Made by a program: the position numbers and the translations under genes. A DNA stretch of 64,000 bases from an uncultured Pseudomonadota bacterium. Lineage in GTDB: Bacteria > Pseudomonadota > Gammaproteobacteria > Xanthomonadales > Wenzhouxiangellaceae. The DNA lies in contig CAKZPB010000117.1 in the NCBI GenBank assembly GCA_937138395.1, positions 1 to 64,000 of the forward strand. The letters run 5' to 3'. Under the pieces are notes generated by a model. It saw only the letters and a list, made by a program, of their open reading frames with translations. It did no database searches and was not told where the DNA came from. Of the stretch, positions 9,533 through 19,498 are shown one piece after another (position 1 is the stretch's first letter; each line of letters begins with the position of its first letter).

Positions 9533-12500
9533 CCGATCGCGGCTGGTACGGCAATATCATTGGCTGGTTTGCCCACAACGCGGTGGCCGCCAACCTGCTG
9601 ATGTTGACGCTGGTCGTCGGCGGACTGTACTCGGCCTGGACGATCACCAAAGAAGTCCAGCCTCGCATCGAAACCAACTATGTCACCGTCAGCGTTCCTT
9701 ATCGAGGCGCTTCACCGAAAGATGTCGAAGAAGGCGTACTGATCAAGATCGAAGAAGCCGTGCAGGATCTCGAAGGCGTGCGCGAAATCATCTCGACCGC
9801 GAACGAGGGATCAGGCACGGTCACAATCGAAGTCGAGGCTGAATACGACATTGTCGAAGTGCTCGACAACATCAAGATCCGGGTCGATTCCATCGCCACC
9901 TTCCCGGCCGAAACCGAGCGCCCGACCTATCGTCGAAACACCTGGTCACAGTCAGTGCTTTGGGTCAGCGTGTTCGGCGAAGTCCCCGAACGCACGCTAA
10001 AAGAAGTATCCCGCCAGATCCGCGATGAAATCACTGCGCTGCCGACCGTTACATTGGCTGAGATCGAGGGCGACCGGCCGTACGAGATCGGCATCGAGGT
10101 CACCGAAGAAACGCTGCGTGCCTATGGCATGACGCTGGATGAAGTGGCGCGCGCCGTGCGTCAATCGTCGCTTGATTTACCCGCCGGGCGGATTCAGGCC
10201 GCCGGCGGCGACATCCTGGTGCGCTCGATCGGTCAGGCCTACGTGGGCAGTGATTTCGAAACGATCGTGGTGCGCACCAATCCGGACGGCTCGCGCATTC
10301 TGCTGCGTGACATTGCAGGGATCCGCGATGGCTTTACCGAAAACGAGCGGTACGCCAAGCATAACGGCCGCAACGCCATGGCAATCCAGGTATTCAGCGT
10401 CGGCAACCAGGACGCGCTGGCGGCAGCTCGCGATACCCGCGAATTCATCGAGCAGCGCAAGCAAACCCTGCCGGATGGTATCAGCGTCGAATGGTGGGGA
10501 GATAGCTCGTACTATCTGGCCGATCGCTTGAGTCTGATGGGCAAGAACCTGGTGTTCGGCGCCTTGCTGGTCTTCCTGATTCTGACCCTGTTCCTGCGCC
10601 TGAAGCTGGCGTTCTGGGTCATGGTCGGCCTGCTGGTTGCATTTGCCGGCACCGTTTTTCTGCTTCCGGCCTTTGGCGTAACGATCAATCTGGTCAGCTT
10701 GTTCGGCTTTCTGGTCGTACTCGGCATCGTCGTTGATGACGCGATCGTGATGGGCGAGTCAGCCTATACCGAAATCCGCAATCATGGCCATTCAGCTGAC
10801 AACGTTGTGAACGGTGTCATGAAGGTGGCCGTGCCGGCCACGTTTGGCGTACTGACGACGATTGCCGCATTTCTGCCGATTCTGATGGTATCGGGCATCT
10901 CGGGCCAGTTCTTCGATCCGATCGGCTGGGTCGTGGTGCTGGCGCTGCTGATGTCGCTGGTCGAGTCCAAGCTGATTCTTCCCGCGCACCTGGCGCATAT
11001 GAAAATCCGGACGTACCAGGAAAACGAAACGCCGGGTGCCCTGATTCGCTTTCAACGTTCCTTTTCGAACCGTTTATTCCGCTTCGTCGATGCCATTTAT
11101 ATTCCTTCGCTAAGGGCCATGCTGCATCGCCGCTATCTGTCCGTTTCAGCGTTTATCGGCCTGTTGATTCTGTCGATCGGCCTGATTGCCAGCCCGTTTG
11201 TTCGTGTCGTGCTGTTCCCGGATGTAACCGGTGATTTCATGCAGGTCAATCTGACCATGAATGAAGGCACGCCGGCTGAACTGACTCATCGTACGATGGA
11301 TCAACTCGCCGGGGCGCTGGTAGACGCTGAAGCCAGGATGATGGCAGATCTTGAACTTGATGAACCGATTGTACGAACCGTTTTTGCCTGGGCCGGTGAA
11401 ACCACTGGAAATTTTGTCGTCGAAATGGAAAAAACCGATGACTTGCGCATCAGCACAACGGAACTGGAGCGCTTATGGCGAAACGAGGTCGGTCAGCTGG
11501 TGGGGGTTCGCTCACTCCAGATTGGCGGGCCTGGCGGCCCGGGCGGTGATGGACCGGATATATCCTTCCAGCTCGTCGGTCAGGACCTGCAGCAGCTGGA
11601 ATCCGCTGCCAAGCAGCTGGAACAAGCCGTTGCCAACTTCGAAGGCACCTTCGACATCCGCAACAGTTTCGACGGCGGCATTCGAGAACTGCAGCTCAGC
11701 ATCCGTGAAGAAGCCGAGGTGCTGGGCCTGAGCCAGCAGGATCTGGCTCGTCAGGTCCGCTCGGCATTCTTCGGCGAAGAGGTCCAGCGCATCCAGCGCG
11801 GACAGGACGATGTTCGCGTCATGGTGCGTTATCCAAAAGAACAGCGCACCTCGCAGGGCTATCTGGAGAATATGCGCATTCGCACGGCAAACGGCGATGA
11901 AGTGCCGTTCAGCGCGGTTGCCGATATCGAAGTCGGCAGCAGCCCGTCTCGAATTCGACGCTATAACCGTCAACGCTCGGTCAGCGTAACCGCCAGGGTC
12001 GATAAAGAAATCGCCGAGCCAGGACCGATTGTTGGCCAGCTACGCGGTCAAGTCCTGCCCGAAATCCTGAGTTCGCACCAAGCTGTTGGCTTCCGGATTT
12101 CTGGCGCATCTCGCAATAACCAGGAATTGATGCAGGAACTGGCCGTCAACGCATTGTTCGCGATCTTTCTGATCTATGCGTTGATTGCCATACCGCTGCG
12201 TTCCTACATTCAACCCATCCTGATCATGTCCGTCATTCCGTTCGGCATGATTGGCGCCGTGGTCGGGCACCTGTTGCTCGGCATTCCGATCAGTCTGCTA
12301 AGTATGTTCGGGATTATTGCGCTGGCCGGTGTCGTCATCAACGACAGCCTGATACTGGTCGATTTCGTCAACAAGCATCGGCATCAGGGTGAGTCAAGGG
12401 AAGATGCCATCGTTAAAGCAACCAGAGCCCGATTCCGTCCGATTATCCTGACCTCGGCCACGACCTTTCTGGGGCTGGCGCCGATTACGCTGTTTGAAAA

Positions 12501-12708
12501 GAGCCTGCAGGCTCAGCTGGTCGTACCGATGGCCGTGTCACTTTCATTCGGCATTCTGTTTGCCACTGCCATCACACTGGCGCTGATTCCACTGCTGTAT
12601 CTGATCGCCGATGATTTCAAACAATTCTCGAGTCGCTATTTCGAAGAAATGGGCGCATTCTTCAAGGGCTCCAGCTCACGCAAGAATCGACGGCAGACCA
12701 GCAACTGA
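9529..12708 (+). CDS. RND-family efflux permease
   Basis: 1059 residues, the size of an AcrB-type permease with 12 predicted membrane segments in two repeats. One segment is near residues 18-36, then a large periplasmic loop, then a hydrophobic cluster containing LGIVVDDAIVMGES. The Asp pair (about 403/404) lies where proton-relay Asp residues occur in TM4. The second half repeats the layout, with GIIALAGVVINDSLILVDFVN in its TM10 region. A Gly-rich stretch GGPGGPGGDGP near residue 665 lies in the second periplasmic loop. It is translationally coupled to the adaptor. It resembles RND permeases of the multidrug/hydrophobic-compound type; substrate unknown. Confidence 0.92.
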   Translation: MTDRGWYGNIIGWFAHNAVAANLLMLTLVVGGLYSAWTITKEVQPRIETNYVTVSVPYRGASPKDVEEGVLIKIEEAVQDLEGVREIISTANEGSGTVTIEVEAEYDIVEVLDNIKIRVDSIATFPAETERPTYRRNTWSQSVLWVSVFGEVPERTLKEVSRQIRDEITALPTVTLAEIEGDRPYEIGIEVTEETLRAYGMTLDEVARAVRQSSLDLPAGRIQAAGGDILVRSIGQAYVGSDFETIVVRTNPDGSRILLRDIAGIRDGFTENERYAKHNGRNAMAIQVFSVGNQDALAAARDTREFIEQRKQTLPDGISVEWWGDSSYYLADRLSLMGKNLVFGALLVFLILTLFLRLKLAFWVMVGLLVAFAGTVFLLPAFGVTINLVSLFGFLVVLGIVVDDAIVMGESAYTEIRNHGHSADNVVNGVMKVAVPATFGVLTTIAAFLPILMVSGISGQFFDPIGWVVVLALLMSLVESKLILPAHLAHMKIRTYQENETPGALIRFQRSFSNRLFRFVDAIYIPSLRAMLHRRYLSVSAFIGLLILSIGLIASPFVRVVLFPDVTGDFMQVNLTMNEGTPAELTHRTMDQLAGALVDAEARMMADLELDEPIVRTVFAWAGETTGNFVVEMEKTDDLRISTTELERLWRNEVGQLVGVRSLQIGGPGGPGGDGPDISFQLVGQDLQQLESAAKQLEQAVANFEGTFDIRNSFDGGIRELQLSIREEAEVLGLSQQDLARQVRSAFFGEEVQRIQRGQDDVRVMVRYPKEQRTSQGYLENMRIRTANGDEVPFSAVADIEVGSSPSRIRRYNRQRSVSVTARVDKEIAEPGPIVGQLRGQVLPEILSSHQAVGFRISGASRNNQELMQELAVNALFAIFLIYALIAIPLRSYIQPILIMSVIPFGMIGAVVGHLLLGIPISLLSMFGIIALAGVVINDSLILVDFVNKHRHQGESREDAIVKATRARFRPIILTSATTFLGLAPITLFEKSLQAQLVVPMAVSLSFGILFATAITLALIPLLYLIADDFKQFSSRYFEEMGAFFKGSSSRKNRRQTSN

Positions 12709-12722
12709 GGTCGTTCAACTCG

Positions 12723-13574
12723 ATGAATAATGCTGAGCCCACGGTCGCAGCTGTGCTTCGCTCCATCGGCCAGCAACTATCATCCAGATTTGAAGCTGAG
12801 TTGTTGCTGGCCGGAGTACTGAAGTGTGATCGAGCCAGGCTATTTGCTCATCCGGAAACCGTTCTCAGCAAGTCGCAGCTCAAGCAGCTGAACGAACTTA
12901 CCGCTCAGCGCATCGACGGTGTACCCATTGCTTACCTGCTGGGCGTGCGCGAATTCTACGGCCGCGAATTCATCGTCAACCCGTCGGTATTGATTCCCCG
13001 ACCCGAAACCGAGCTGCTGGTCGAGCAGGCATTGAAGCTTCCCGTAACGGCGCAGGCCCACGTTCTGGATATTGGTACCGGATCGGGCTGCATCATCCTG
13101 ACGCTGGCGGCTGAACGCCCAGACTGGCATTTCACTGCAACGGATATCAGTGCCCAAGCGCTTGCAACCGCGCAACGGAATCAGCGCAGGCTTGATCTAG
13201 GCGATCGATCCATCACCTGGCGCAAAGGTAGCGGCTATAAGGCATTCGCCGCACAAACGAATCATAGATTCGATCTGATTGTCTCCAACCCACCCTACGT
13301 GGCTGAGCAAGATCCACATCTGACACAGGGTGATCTTCGGTTCGAACCAGACATTGCCCTGACCGCTGGGCCAAGCGGCCTTGAACTGATTGATGAACTG
13401 ATCGACCAGGCACCAGCTCATTTGAATCCCGGCGGCTGGTTGCTGTTGGAACATGGCTATGACCAGTCGGAACAGGTCTGCGAGCAAATGCAGCAAATCG
13501 GTTTTGATGCCGTTCAATCCAGGCAGGATCTAGCGGGTCACTATCGCGTGGCCATGGGTAGCTGGCAGCGCTGA
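12723..13574 (+). CDS. prmC: Release factor glutamine methyltransferase PrmC (HemK)
   Basis: 283 residues (E. coli 277). It N5-methylates the GGQ glutamine of RF1/RF2 using S-adenosylmethionine. Visible are the N-terminal helical domain with LAGVLKCDRARLFAHP, the IPRPETELLVEQAL motif, the SAM-binding DIGTGSGCIILTLA loop, and the catalytic NPPY at residues 189-192 followed by VAEQDPHL. It starts 14 nt after the RND permease stop with GAGG upstream of the ATG, so it may be co-transcribed. prmC usually lies next to prfA, so this neighbourhood is not the common one. Confidence 0.95.
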   Translation: MNNAEPTVAAVLRSIGQQLSSRFEAELLLAGVLKCDRARLFAHPETVLSKSQLKQLNELTAQRIDGVPIAYLLGVREFYGREFIVNPSVLIPRPETELLVEQALKLPVTAQAHVLDIGTGSGCIILTLAAERPDWHFTATDISAQALATAQRNQRRLDLGDRSITWRKGSGYKAFAAQTNHRFDLIVSNPPYVAEQDPHLTQGDLRFEPDIALTAGPSGLELIDELIDQAPAHLNPGGWLLLEHGYDQSEQVCEQMQQIGFDAVQSRQDLAGHYRVAMGSWQR

Positions 13575-13755
13575 ATACTGAGCGCAATACTAGACAACCG
13601 GACACTGCCAGGCGCTCAGCACCAACTCAGCGCCAGTCGGTCTCACTCCATAAAACCTGGCAAGTCGAAGCGATTGCAGTCTAGAATAACTGCGTGTTAG
13701 CGTAAAGCTTCAATAGATCGTGGGGGCGATAATCGATTCCGGGTTTGGAGGTTTG

Positions 13756-16140
13756 ATGATCATGCACAGCAGCACACAGGGTTTCCCGCATTGTTCTGAC
13801 TTGAATACTCATCGCGTGCCAGCGGTGTCCACTATTGCAGCCATTATGCTGTGGACCGCCCAGTTGATTGCCCCCACGAATGTCTACGCCCAAGTCACAC
13901 ATGAGGTCGATGCAGACGGCAGCACACCCGGCGCCCTCTTGACGATTCAGGCTGCAGCCGATGTGGCCCAGGCTGGCGATACCATCGTCATCCACGCCGG
14001 CACCTACCGAGAGCGTGTGCGTCCCGCCAATAGTGGCACTCCATCCGATCCCATCGTCTATCGAGCCCACGAGCAAGGCGGCGTGGTGGACGAGGTGCTG
14101 ATCCTGGGAACGGAAACGGTAGGTCCTGAATCTTCAGACTGGCAAGATGAAGGCGGCGGCATGTTTTCAACCCCGCTTGCGAGCGATTTCTATAGTTCCG
14201 CTATGCCTGGCACGGGCATTGCAAACCAGCTCTACGATGGCTCGGTTCAAAACCAGGCGAACCAGGTCTTTTTCGATGGCAACATGCTGTTGGTCGCCCG
14301 GTGGCCGAACGATTTGGAACGCAACCTCAGCTACCCGAAAAAAGCCATGCTCGACGACTTTACCAGCCGCTCGGGACCGGATGGCGCCGGCTGGCGGACC
14401 GCAGAAGTATCCGATGACGATCTTCAGGGCCAGTTCGGGCCGGACGAATTGATTGGCGCGGAGATTTATTTTCAGCCCAGCGAAATTGGCGAATGGAACT
14501 GGGCGTTTACCGGTTATGTATCCGCTAATTTCGAAGCCGGCCTGACATTCCGCACGCGCAGTAACGCCACGGACGTTAATGAGAATAACTACTCCGATGA
14601 AAGCCGTTACATCCTGTACAACGCCATGGCCTTGCTGGATACCGAGGGCGAGTGGTTTCACGACAAAGCGGCCGACACGCTCTACGTCATGCCGCCAGGC
14701 GGGGCCAATCCTGCCGGGCGGATTCAAGTCAAGAAACGATCGTTTGCTTTTGACTTGTCGGATCGACAGTACATCACAATCGAGAATCTGCGCATCTTTG
14801 CCAGCACGGTTACAACCGACACAGGCTCCGGTGGTGACGGCGTGCCTTATAACGCCAACGGCCAGCCTCGATTCCCTTGGCGCAATGCCGCATTCGCCTG
14901 GCGCAACAACTATGATCCTTACCACCGGGAAGATTTTGCCGATGCGCCGGCACAAGGGATTATCCTCGACGGACTGAACGTGAAATATCCAACTCATTAC
15001 ACCGATATTTCAGGACATTTCAATAACCAGTGGTGTCAGTCATCTGGAATCGTACTCAGCGGCAAGCAGCACATCATCAGAAATTCCGTCATTCAATACT
15101 CCGCAGGTAACGGCATTACGCTGATGGGTCGCCGTCATCGTGTCTATGACAACGAAATCTACGACACTAACTACCGCGGAACAAAGTGCGCCGCGGTTCA
15201 CTGTGGTGCTACCGACCGCGGATCCTCCGATCACGAAATCGCGTTCAATACCATAGCGCGCAGCGGCAAGAATGCCGTCAATATCTCGATGTACTACTCG
15301 ACGCCTGATGTGCCGCACGACTGGCGAGGTCGCGTCCACCATAACGACATCAGCGTATTCGCCATTCAGGACGGCGACTCCGGCGCGATTTATTCAGGCG
15401 GCACCCACCGCTTCATCCGCGTCGATCACAACTGGATTCATGATGCCGAACAGAATATCGATGGCGTGCCTGGAAACGGCAACTTTACTGTGGGTGGGGT
15501 TTATCCGGATTTCGGCAGCGATTTAATCATCGACCACAACGTGATATGGAACGTCGAGTGGGCGATTCACACCCAGAGCCAACGCAAAGAAGGCCCTAAC
15601 TTCAGAGATTCGAACTATCTGATCTACAACAACACGCTGAGCGTCAAACGCAGCAAACCGAGCATCGGCTACGGCCCGTTCGGTATTGCTACCAACAACG
15701 GAAATCTTGACGATGCCCACAGGGGCACGTCGATTAAAAACAACATCATTTTCAATATTGACGATGCGCCCGGTTATGAGCCTATTGATCGCGAGAGTAT
15801 GCGATGGGAACTGGCTGATATTTCAAATAATTTGCGCTGGAATTATGTGGTCGGCAGCCCGACAGATCCGCTGTTCACTCAAGGCGATGGTGTCGATTAC
15901 CAGCTTTCCGGAGATTCCGTTGCTCGTGATTCGGGCGTCTCGATTCAAGCATCAGACCGGACGCTGTCGATCGACATCGGTGGCCACACCGATACTTTCG
16001 TCGTACCCTTTTACCGCTATGACGATGACGGCGGGATCGACCAGGGCGCCTATCAATACGGCCAGACGGCCTGGGTTGCCGGTCACCGTAACGTTCAGAT
16101 CCTGGACCGGATCTTTGTGGATTCTTTCGAACTGAACTGA
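13756..16140 (+). CDS. Secreted right-handed parallel beta-helix repeat protein with DSFE tail
   Basis: About 794 residues. I chose ATG 13756 because GGAGG lies at 13747-13751; ATG 13762 and GTG 13720 are alternatives. A signal peptide ends near NVYAQVTH. Then GALLTIQAAADVAQAGDTIV and IHAGTYRERVRPANSG open a right-handed beta-helix of the polysaccharide-lyase-like type, with repeated segments such as IRNSVIQYSAGNGITLMGR and VYDNEIYDT. The C-terminus ends ILDRIFVDSFELN, matching the (I/L)F-x-D-(S/G)-F-E tail of proteins at 34-48 kb. Enzyme activity cannot be assigned: the fold is shared by lyases and by non-enzymatic surface proteins. It converges on nuoN. Confidence 0.85.
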   Translation: MIMHSSTQGFPHCSDLNTHRVPAVSTIAAIMLWTAQLIAPTNVYAQVTHEVDADGSTPGALLTIQAAADVAQAGDTIVIHAGTYRERVRPANSGTPSDPIVYRAHEQGGVVDEVLILGTETVGPESSDWQDEGGGMFSTPLASDFYSSAMPGTGIANQLYDGSVQNQANQVFFDGNMLLVARWPNDLERNLSYPKKAMLDDFTSRSGPDGAGWRTAEVSDDDLQGQFGPDELIGAEIYFQPSEIGEWNWAFTGYVSANFEAGLTFRTRSNATDVNENNYSDESRYILYNAMALLDTEGEWFHDKAADTLYVMPPGGANPAGRIQVKKRSFAFDLSDRQYITIENLRIFASTVTTDTGSGGDGVPYNANGQPRFPWRNAAFAWRNNYDPYHREDFADAPAQGIILDGLNVKYPTHYTDISGHFNNQWCQSSGIVLSGKQHIIRNSVIQYSAGNGITLMGRRHRVYDNEIYDTNYRGTKCAAVHCGATDRGSSDHEIAFNTIARSGKNAVNISMYYSTPDVPHDWRGRVHHNDISVFAIQDGDSGAIYSGGTHRFIRVDHNWIHDAEQNIDGVPGNGNFTVGGVYPDFGSDLIIDHNVIWNVEWAIHTQSQRKEGPNFRDSNYLIYNNTLSVKRSKPSIGYGPFGIATNNGNLDDAHRGTSIKNNIIFNIDDAPGYEPIDRESMRWELADISNNLRWNYVVGSPTDPLFTQGDGVDYQLSGDSVARDSGVSIQASDRTLSIDIGGHTDTFVVPFYRYDDDGGIDQGAYQYGQTAWVAGHRNVQILDRIFVDSFELN

Positions 16141-16529
16141 TCAGTTTCGCCGAGAACTTGATTCGATCATTCGCTCGGCAACGGAGCAAAACCTGCGCTG
16201 ACAATACCAGGTGATCTTCGAAAATGGCGGATGCCGTGATCGTACTGGCTGTTAATCAATCCACACCCATCAAAGCAGGCACCTCATGGCGTCAGGCAAA
16301 CGCCGATACAGGGTGGACAGCAATGGCATGCAGTAGCCGCTGATACCCTCAAGCCCCTTTTGATTAGTTACCTTCAATAGGGTGACTGGGCGATTTTTCA
16401 CGCTGTACTGGCTGAATCTGAGGCCGAACCTCGTTGGAGGCAAGTGGGCCAATGGTTGGAGAGCGGCCCTGCAGATTCAGGAGCTGTCAGATACGACAGC
16501 ATTAGTGCGACGTGTCGGAAACCATCGAT
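16141..16529. other. Convergent intergenic region between beta-helix gene and nuoN
   Basis: 389 nt with no convincing gene. A perfect 6-bp hairpin (GCTGTC, loop AGATAC, GACAGC) lies at 16483-16500, about 30 nt past the nuoN stop. A weaker hairpin near 16363-16386 is followed by a short T run. No classic intrinsic terminator with a long T tract is evident for either gene. Confidence 0.5.
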
Positions 16530-17969
16530 TCAACCCGCAAAGCTGGACACGCAAAGGCTGATCAAGCCGCCCGAAAACAGCCCGAGCAGGATCATGCCCA
16601 GGCCATTGATCGACAGCATGGCCTTGAAATCGGCCGGGGCTTCGATCGCATCGGTATTTTCAGGCTCATCGAAATACATCAGCTTGACTACGCGCAAGTA
16701 ATAGAACGCACCAATAACGGCCGTAATGACGGCCAGGACCGACAACCCGGTAAAACCGGCGCCAATGGCAGCTGCGATCACTTGCCACTTGGCGAAAAAG
16801 CCGACGAATACCGGAATACCCGCGAGCGAAAACATCAGCATCAGCATCATCAGTGCAAACCACGGGCTGCGCTTGGCCAAGCCCCTGAAGTCCTCGAGAT
16901 TTTCCGCCTCGATGCCGTCGTGCGAAAGCAGGATCATGACGGCAAAGGTACCGGCCGACATCATCGCGTATACGATCGTATAGAACATGGCGGCAGCATA
17001 GCCTTCAGCCGTGCCGGCCAGCACACCCAGCAGAATGAAGCCTACGTGCGAAATGGTCGAATAGCCAAGCATCCGCTTGATATTGCTCTGCGCTATGGCC
17101 ACCACATTACCCAGGATCAGCGACAGGGCTGCCAACACCACCAGCATGGCCTGCCAGTCGGCATGCAAGCCGCTCATGCCATCTTCGAGCATTCGGATGA
17201 TCAGGGCCAGGTAACCCAGCTTTGGCAGCGATGCAATCAGCAGCGTGATCGCAGCCGGCGCGCCCTGGTAAACGTCGGGCAGCCACATGTGGAATGGTAC
17301 GGCACCGAACTTGAATGCGATACCGACAACAATGAATGCCAGGCCGAAGGAAAGCAACAATTGATCGTCGGCACCACTCGCCAAGCTGGCCGAGATTTCA
17401 TTCAGCGCCAGGGTGCCTGTGGCGCCGTAGATCAGGCTCATACCAAACAACAGAATGCCCGAGGCCAGAGACCCCAGAATAAAGTATTTCATGCCGGCCT
17501 CGGAACCGGTCGCCGAATCACGATTCAAGGCAACCAGCGCATAGCTCGACAGCGCCAGCAACTCCAGGCCCAGATAGACCGTCAGCATGCTGCCGGCCGA
17601 TATCATGATCATGACGCCCAACAGGGCAAACAGACTCAGCGCATAGAACTCGCCGCGGTACAGGTTCGCCATGCGCAGAAAATGTTTGGCATAGATAAAC
17701 GCCGCAAACAGAATCAAATAGCTGAACAGCTTGAGTACATCGCCAAAGCGATCGCGCACAAACGTGTCGTAGAAGGCCAACTCACTCGCACCGACAGGCC
17801 ACAGCATGCGCAGCGTAATGATGGTGACGAAGGCCAGTGTGATCAGCGCCAGCAAATGAGTCAATCCACGACGTCGATCGGAAATAAACAGATCGGCAAT
17901 CAGGATGACACAGGCCATCACGGCGATGAAGATTTCTGGCAGCGCCAGCTGGATTTCAACGATATTCAT
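16530..17969 (-). CDS. nuoN: NADH-quinone oxidoreductase subunit N
   Basis: 479 residues, about 14 hydrophobic helices. NuoN is one of three antiporter-like proton-pumping subunits of the complex I membrane arm. Family segments include LELLALSSYALVAL (with the helix-5 Glu), GSEAGMKYFILGSLASGILL, AFKFGAVPFHMWLPDVYQGA (with the conserved Lys) and NIKRMLGYSTISHVGF. The open frame extends upstream to 18098, but ATG 17969 overlaps the nuoM stop as ATGA and gives the normal start MNIVEIQLALPEIF. It is the last gene of the nuo operon. Confidence 0.97.
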   Translation of the reverse strand: MNIVEIQLALPEIFIAVMACVILIADLFISDRRRGLTHLLALITLAFVTIITLRMLWPVGASELAFYDTFVRDRFGDVLKLFSYLILFAAFIYAKHFLRMANLYRGEFYALSLFALLGVMIMISAGSMLTVYLGLELLALSSYALVALNRDSATGSEAGMKYFILGSLASGILLFGMSLIYGATGTLALNEISASLASGADDQLLLSFGLAFIVVGIAFKFGAVPFHMWLPDVYQGAPAAITLLIASLPKLGYLALIIRMLEDGMSGLHADWQAMLVVLAALSLILGNVVAIAQSNIKRMLGYSTISHVGFILLGVLAGTAEGYAAAMFYTIVYAMMSAGTFAVMILLSHDGIEAENLEDFRGLAKRSPWFALMMLMLMFSLAGIPVFVGFFAKWQVIAAAIGAGFTGLSVLAVITAVIGAFYYLRVVKLMYFDEPENTDAIEAPADFKAMLSINGLGMILLGLFSGGLISLCVSSFAG

Positions 17970-19498
17970 GGGGCAATCTTTGTTGTCGTGATGTGGTTGA
18001 CCAGCTCGACGATCGACGCGTTCATCATATCGATCAGCGGATGAGGCCAGACACCCAGGCCAATGGTCAGCAGCGCAAGCACGGTCATGACCAACCATTC
18101 GCGACCATTCAGGTCTTTCAATGCGGCAACCGAGTCGTTACCGATTTCGCCGTAGAACACCCGCTTGACCAGCCATAAGCTGTAGCCTGCGCCGAGAATC
18201 AGTGTCATCGCTGCCAGGAAAGCAAACCAGAAGTTGGCTTTGAACGCTGCCAGGATGACCATGAATTCGCCGACAAATCCACTGGTACCTGGAAGGCCCG
18301 AGTTGGCCATGAAGAACAGAACCGCGAACATCGCGAACCAGGGCATGGTGTTTGCTACACCACCATAATCGGCAATCTGACGGCTGTGCATGCGATCGTA
18401 CAGCACGCCGACGGCAAGAAACATTGCGCCGGATATGAATCCATGTGAAATCATCTGGACCATGCCGCCGCTGATGCCAAGCGCTGCGCCAGAAACATCA
18501 CCGGTACTGCGCACAATGGCAAAGGTCAAAAACAGGCCCAGCGTCACGAAGCCCATATGCGAAATCGAGCTGTAGGCGATCAACTTTTTCATATCGCGTT
18601 GCGCCAGGGCAACAAACCCAATGTAGACAATTGCGACCAGGGACAATCCAATGACCAGCCAGTCCAGCGCTGCAGCGGCATCGGGCGCAATGGGTAGCGA
18701 AAACCGCACCAGACCGTAACCGCCGATTTTCAGCATGACCGCGGCCAGCACGACCGAACCGCCCGTCGGAGCCTCGACGTGGGCATCCGGCAACCAGGTG
18801 TGGACCGGCCACATTGGCACCTTGACTGCAAATGCAATCAAGAATGCCAGGAAAATCCAGATCTGGGCTTGCAGGCTGATCGGGAATTCATGCAGATCCG
18901 CAACGGCAAAGCTGCCCGACTGAAGGTATAGCCAGATCAGTGCAATCAGCATGAACACCGAGCCAAAAAACGTGAACAGGAAAAACTTGATGGTGGCAAA
19001 AATCCGGTTCGGTCCGCCCCAGATGCCGATAATCAAGAACATCGGCACCAGCATGGCTTCGAAAAACACGTAGAACAGCATGGCATCCAGAGCCGAGAAC
19101 ATGCCGACCATCAAGCCGGACAGAATCAAAAATGCAGCCATGTAATGGCCGACACGATCCTGAACTGCCCAGCCCGAAATCACAACGATGACCGTCGTCA
19201 GCGTGGTCAGGACAATCAGCGGTAGCGACAGACCATCGATACCCAGGTGGTAATGGATCTTGAACGCTTCGATCCACAGCAACTTCTGCTCGAACTGGAT
19301 GGCAGCAGTACTCGAATCAAAACCTGCAATCAACAGCAAGGACAGGACGAATGCAACGAGTGCGATGATCAGCGCGATGCTTTTGGCCAGCCCGGCCTGA
19401 CTGTCACTTACAAACAGCAGCGCCAGGCCGCCCAGCACAGGCAACCAGACCAGCAAACTCAATAATTGACTGTTCAGTGCATCCATGGCCGGGGTCAC
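17966..19498 (-). CDS. nuoM: NADH-quinone oxidoreductase subunit M
   Basis: 510 residues, about 14 membrane helices; antiporter-like subunit of the complex I membrane arm. Diagnostic segments are FEAMLVPMFLIIGIWGG (helix-5 Glu), AFAVKVPMWPVHTWLPDAHVEAPTGGS (conserved Lys region) and DMKKLIAYSSISHMGFV. GTG at 19498 overlaps the nuoL stop as GTGA; an ATG at 19486 (MDALNSQ) is an alternative start. It is coupled on both sides to nuoL and nuoN. Confidence 0.97.
   Translation of the reverse strand: MTPAMDALNSQLLSLLVWLPVLGGLALLFVSDSQAGLAKSIALIIALVAFVLSLLLIAGFDSSTAAIQFEQKLLWIEAFKIHYHLGIDGLSLPLIVLTTLTTVIVVISGWAVQDRVGHYMAAFLILSGLMVGMFSALDAMLFYVFFEAMLVPMFLIIGIWGGPNRIFATIKFFLFTFFGSVFMLIALIWLYLQSGSFAVADLHEFPISLQAQIWIFLAFLIAFAVKVPMWPVHTWLPDAHVEAPTGGSVVLAAVMLKIGGYGLVRFSLPIAPDAAAALDWLVIGLSLVAIVYIGFVALAQRDMKKLIAYSSISHMGFVTLGLFLTFAIVRSTGDVSGAALGISGGMVQMISHGFISGAMFLAVGVLYDRMHSRQIADYGGVANTMPWFAMFAVLFFMANSGLPGTSGFVGEFMVILAAFKANFWFAFLAAMTLILGAGYSLWLVKRVFYGEIGNDSVAALKDLNGREWLVMTVLALLTIGLGVWPHPLIDMMNASIVELVNHITTTKIAP

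Noticed and set aside
13720-13755. GTG start for the beta-helix protein
   Set aside because: A GGAGG at 13747-13751 fits ATG 13756 and the signal peptide reads better from there.
13575-13755. Searched for the 11-bp repeat box upstream of the 13756 beta-helix gene
   Set aside because: Only an isolated TTCA near 13708 is seen, with no second unit at 11 bp; this gene shares the tail but not the promoter element.
16512-18044. 510-codon plus-strand frame opposite nuoN
   Set aside because: It is the antisense of a clear NuoN protein; its translation is Gln/His/Arg-rich with no family features.
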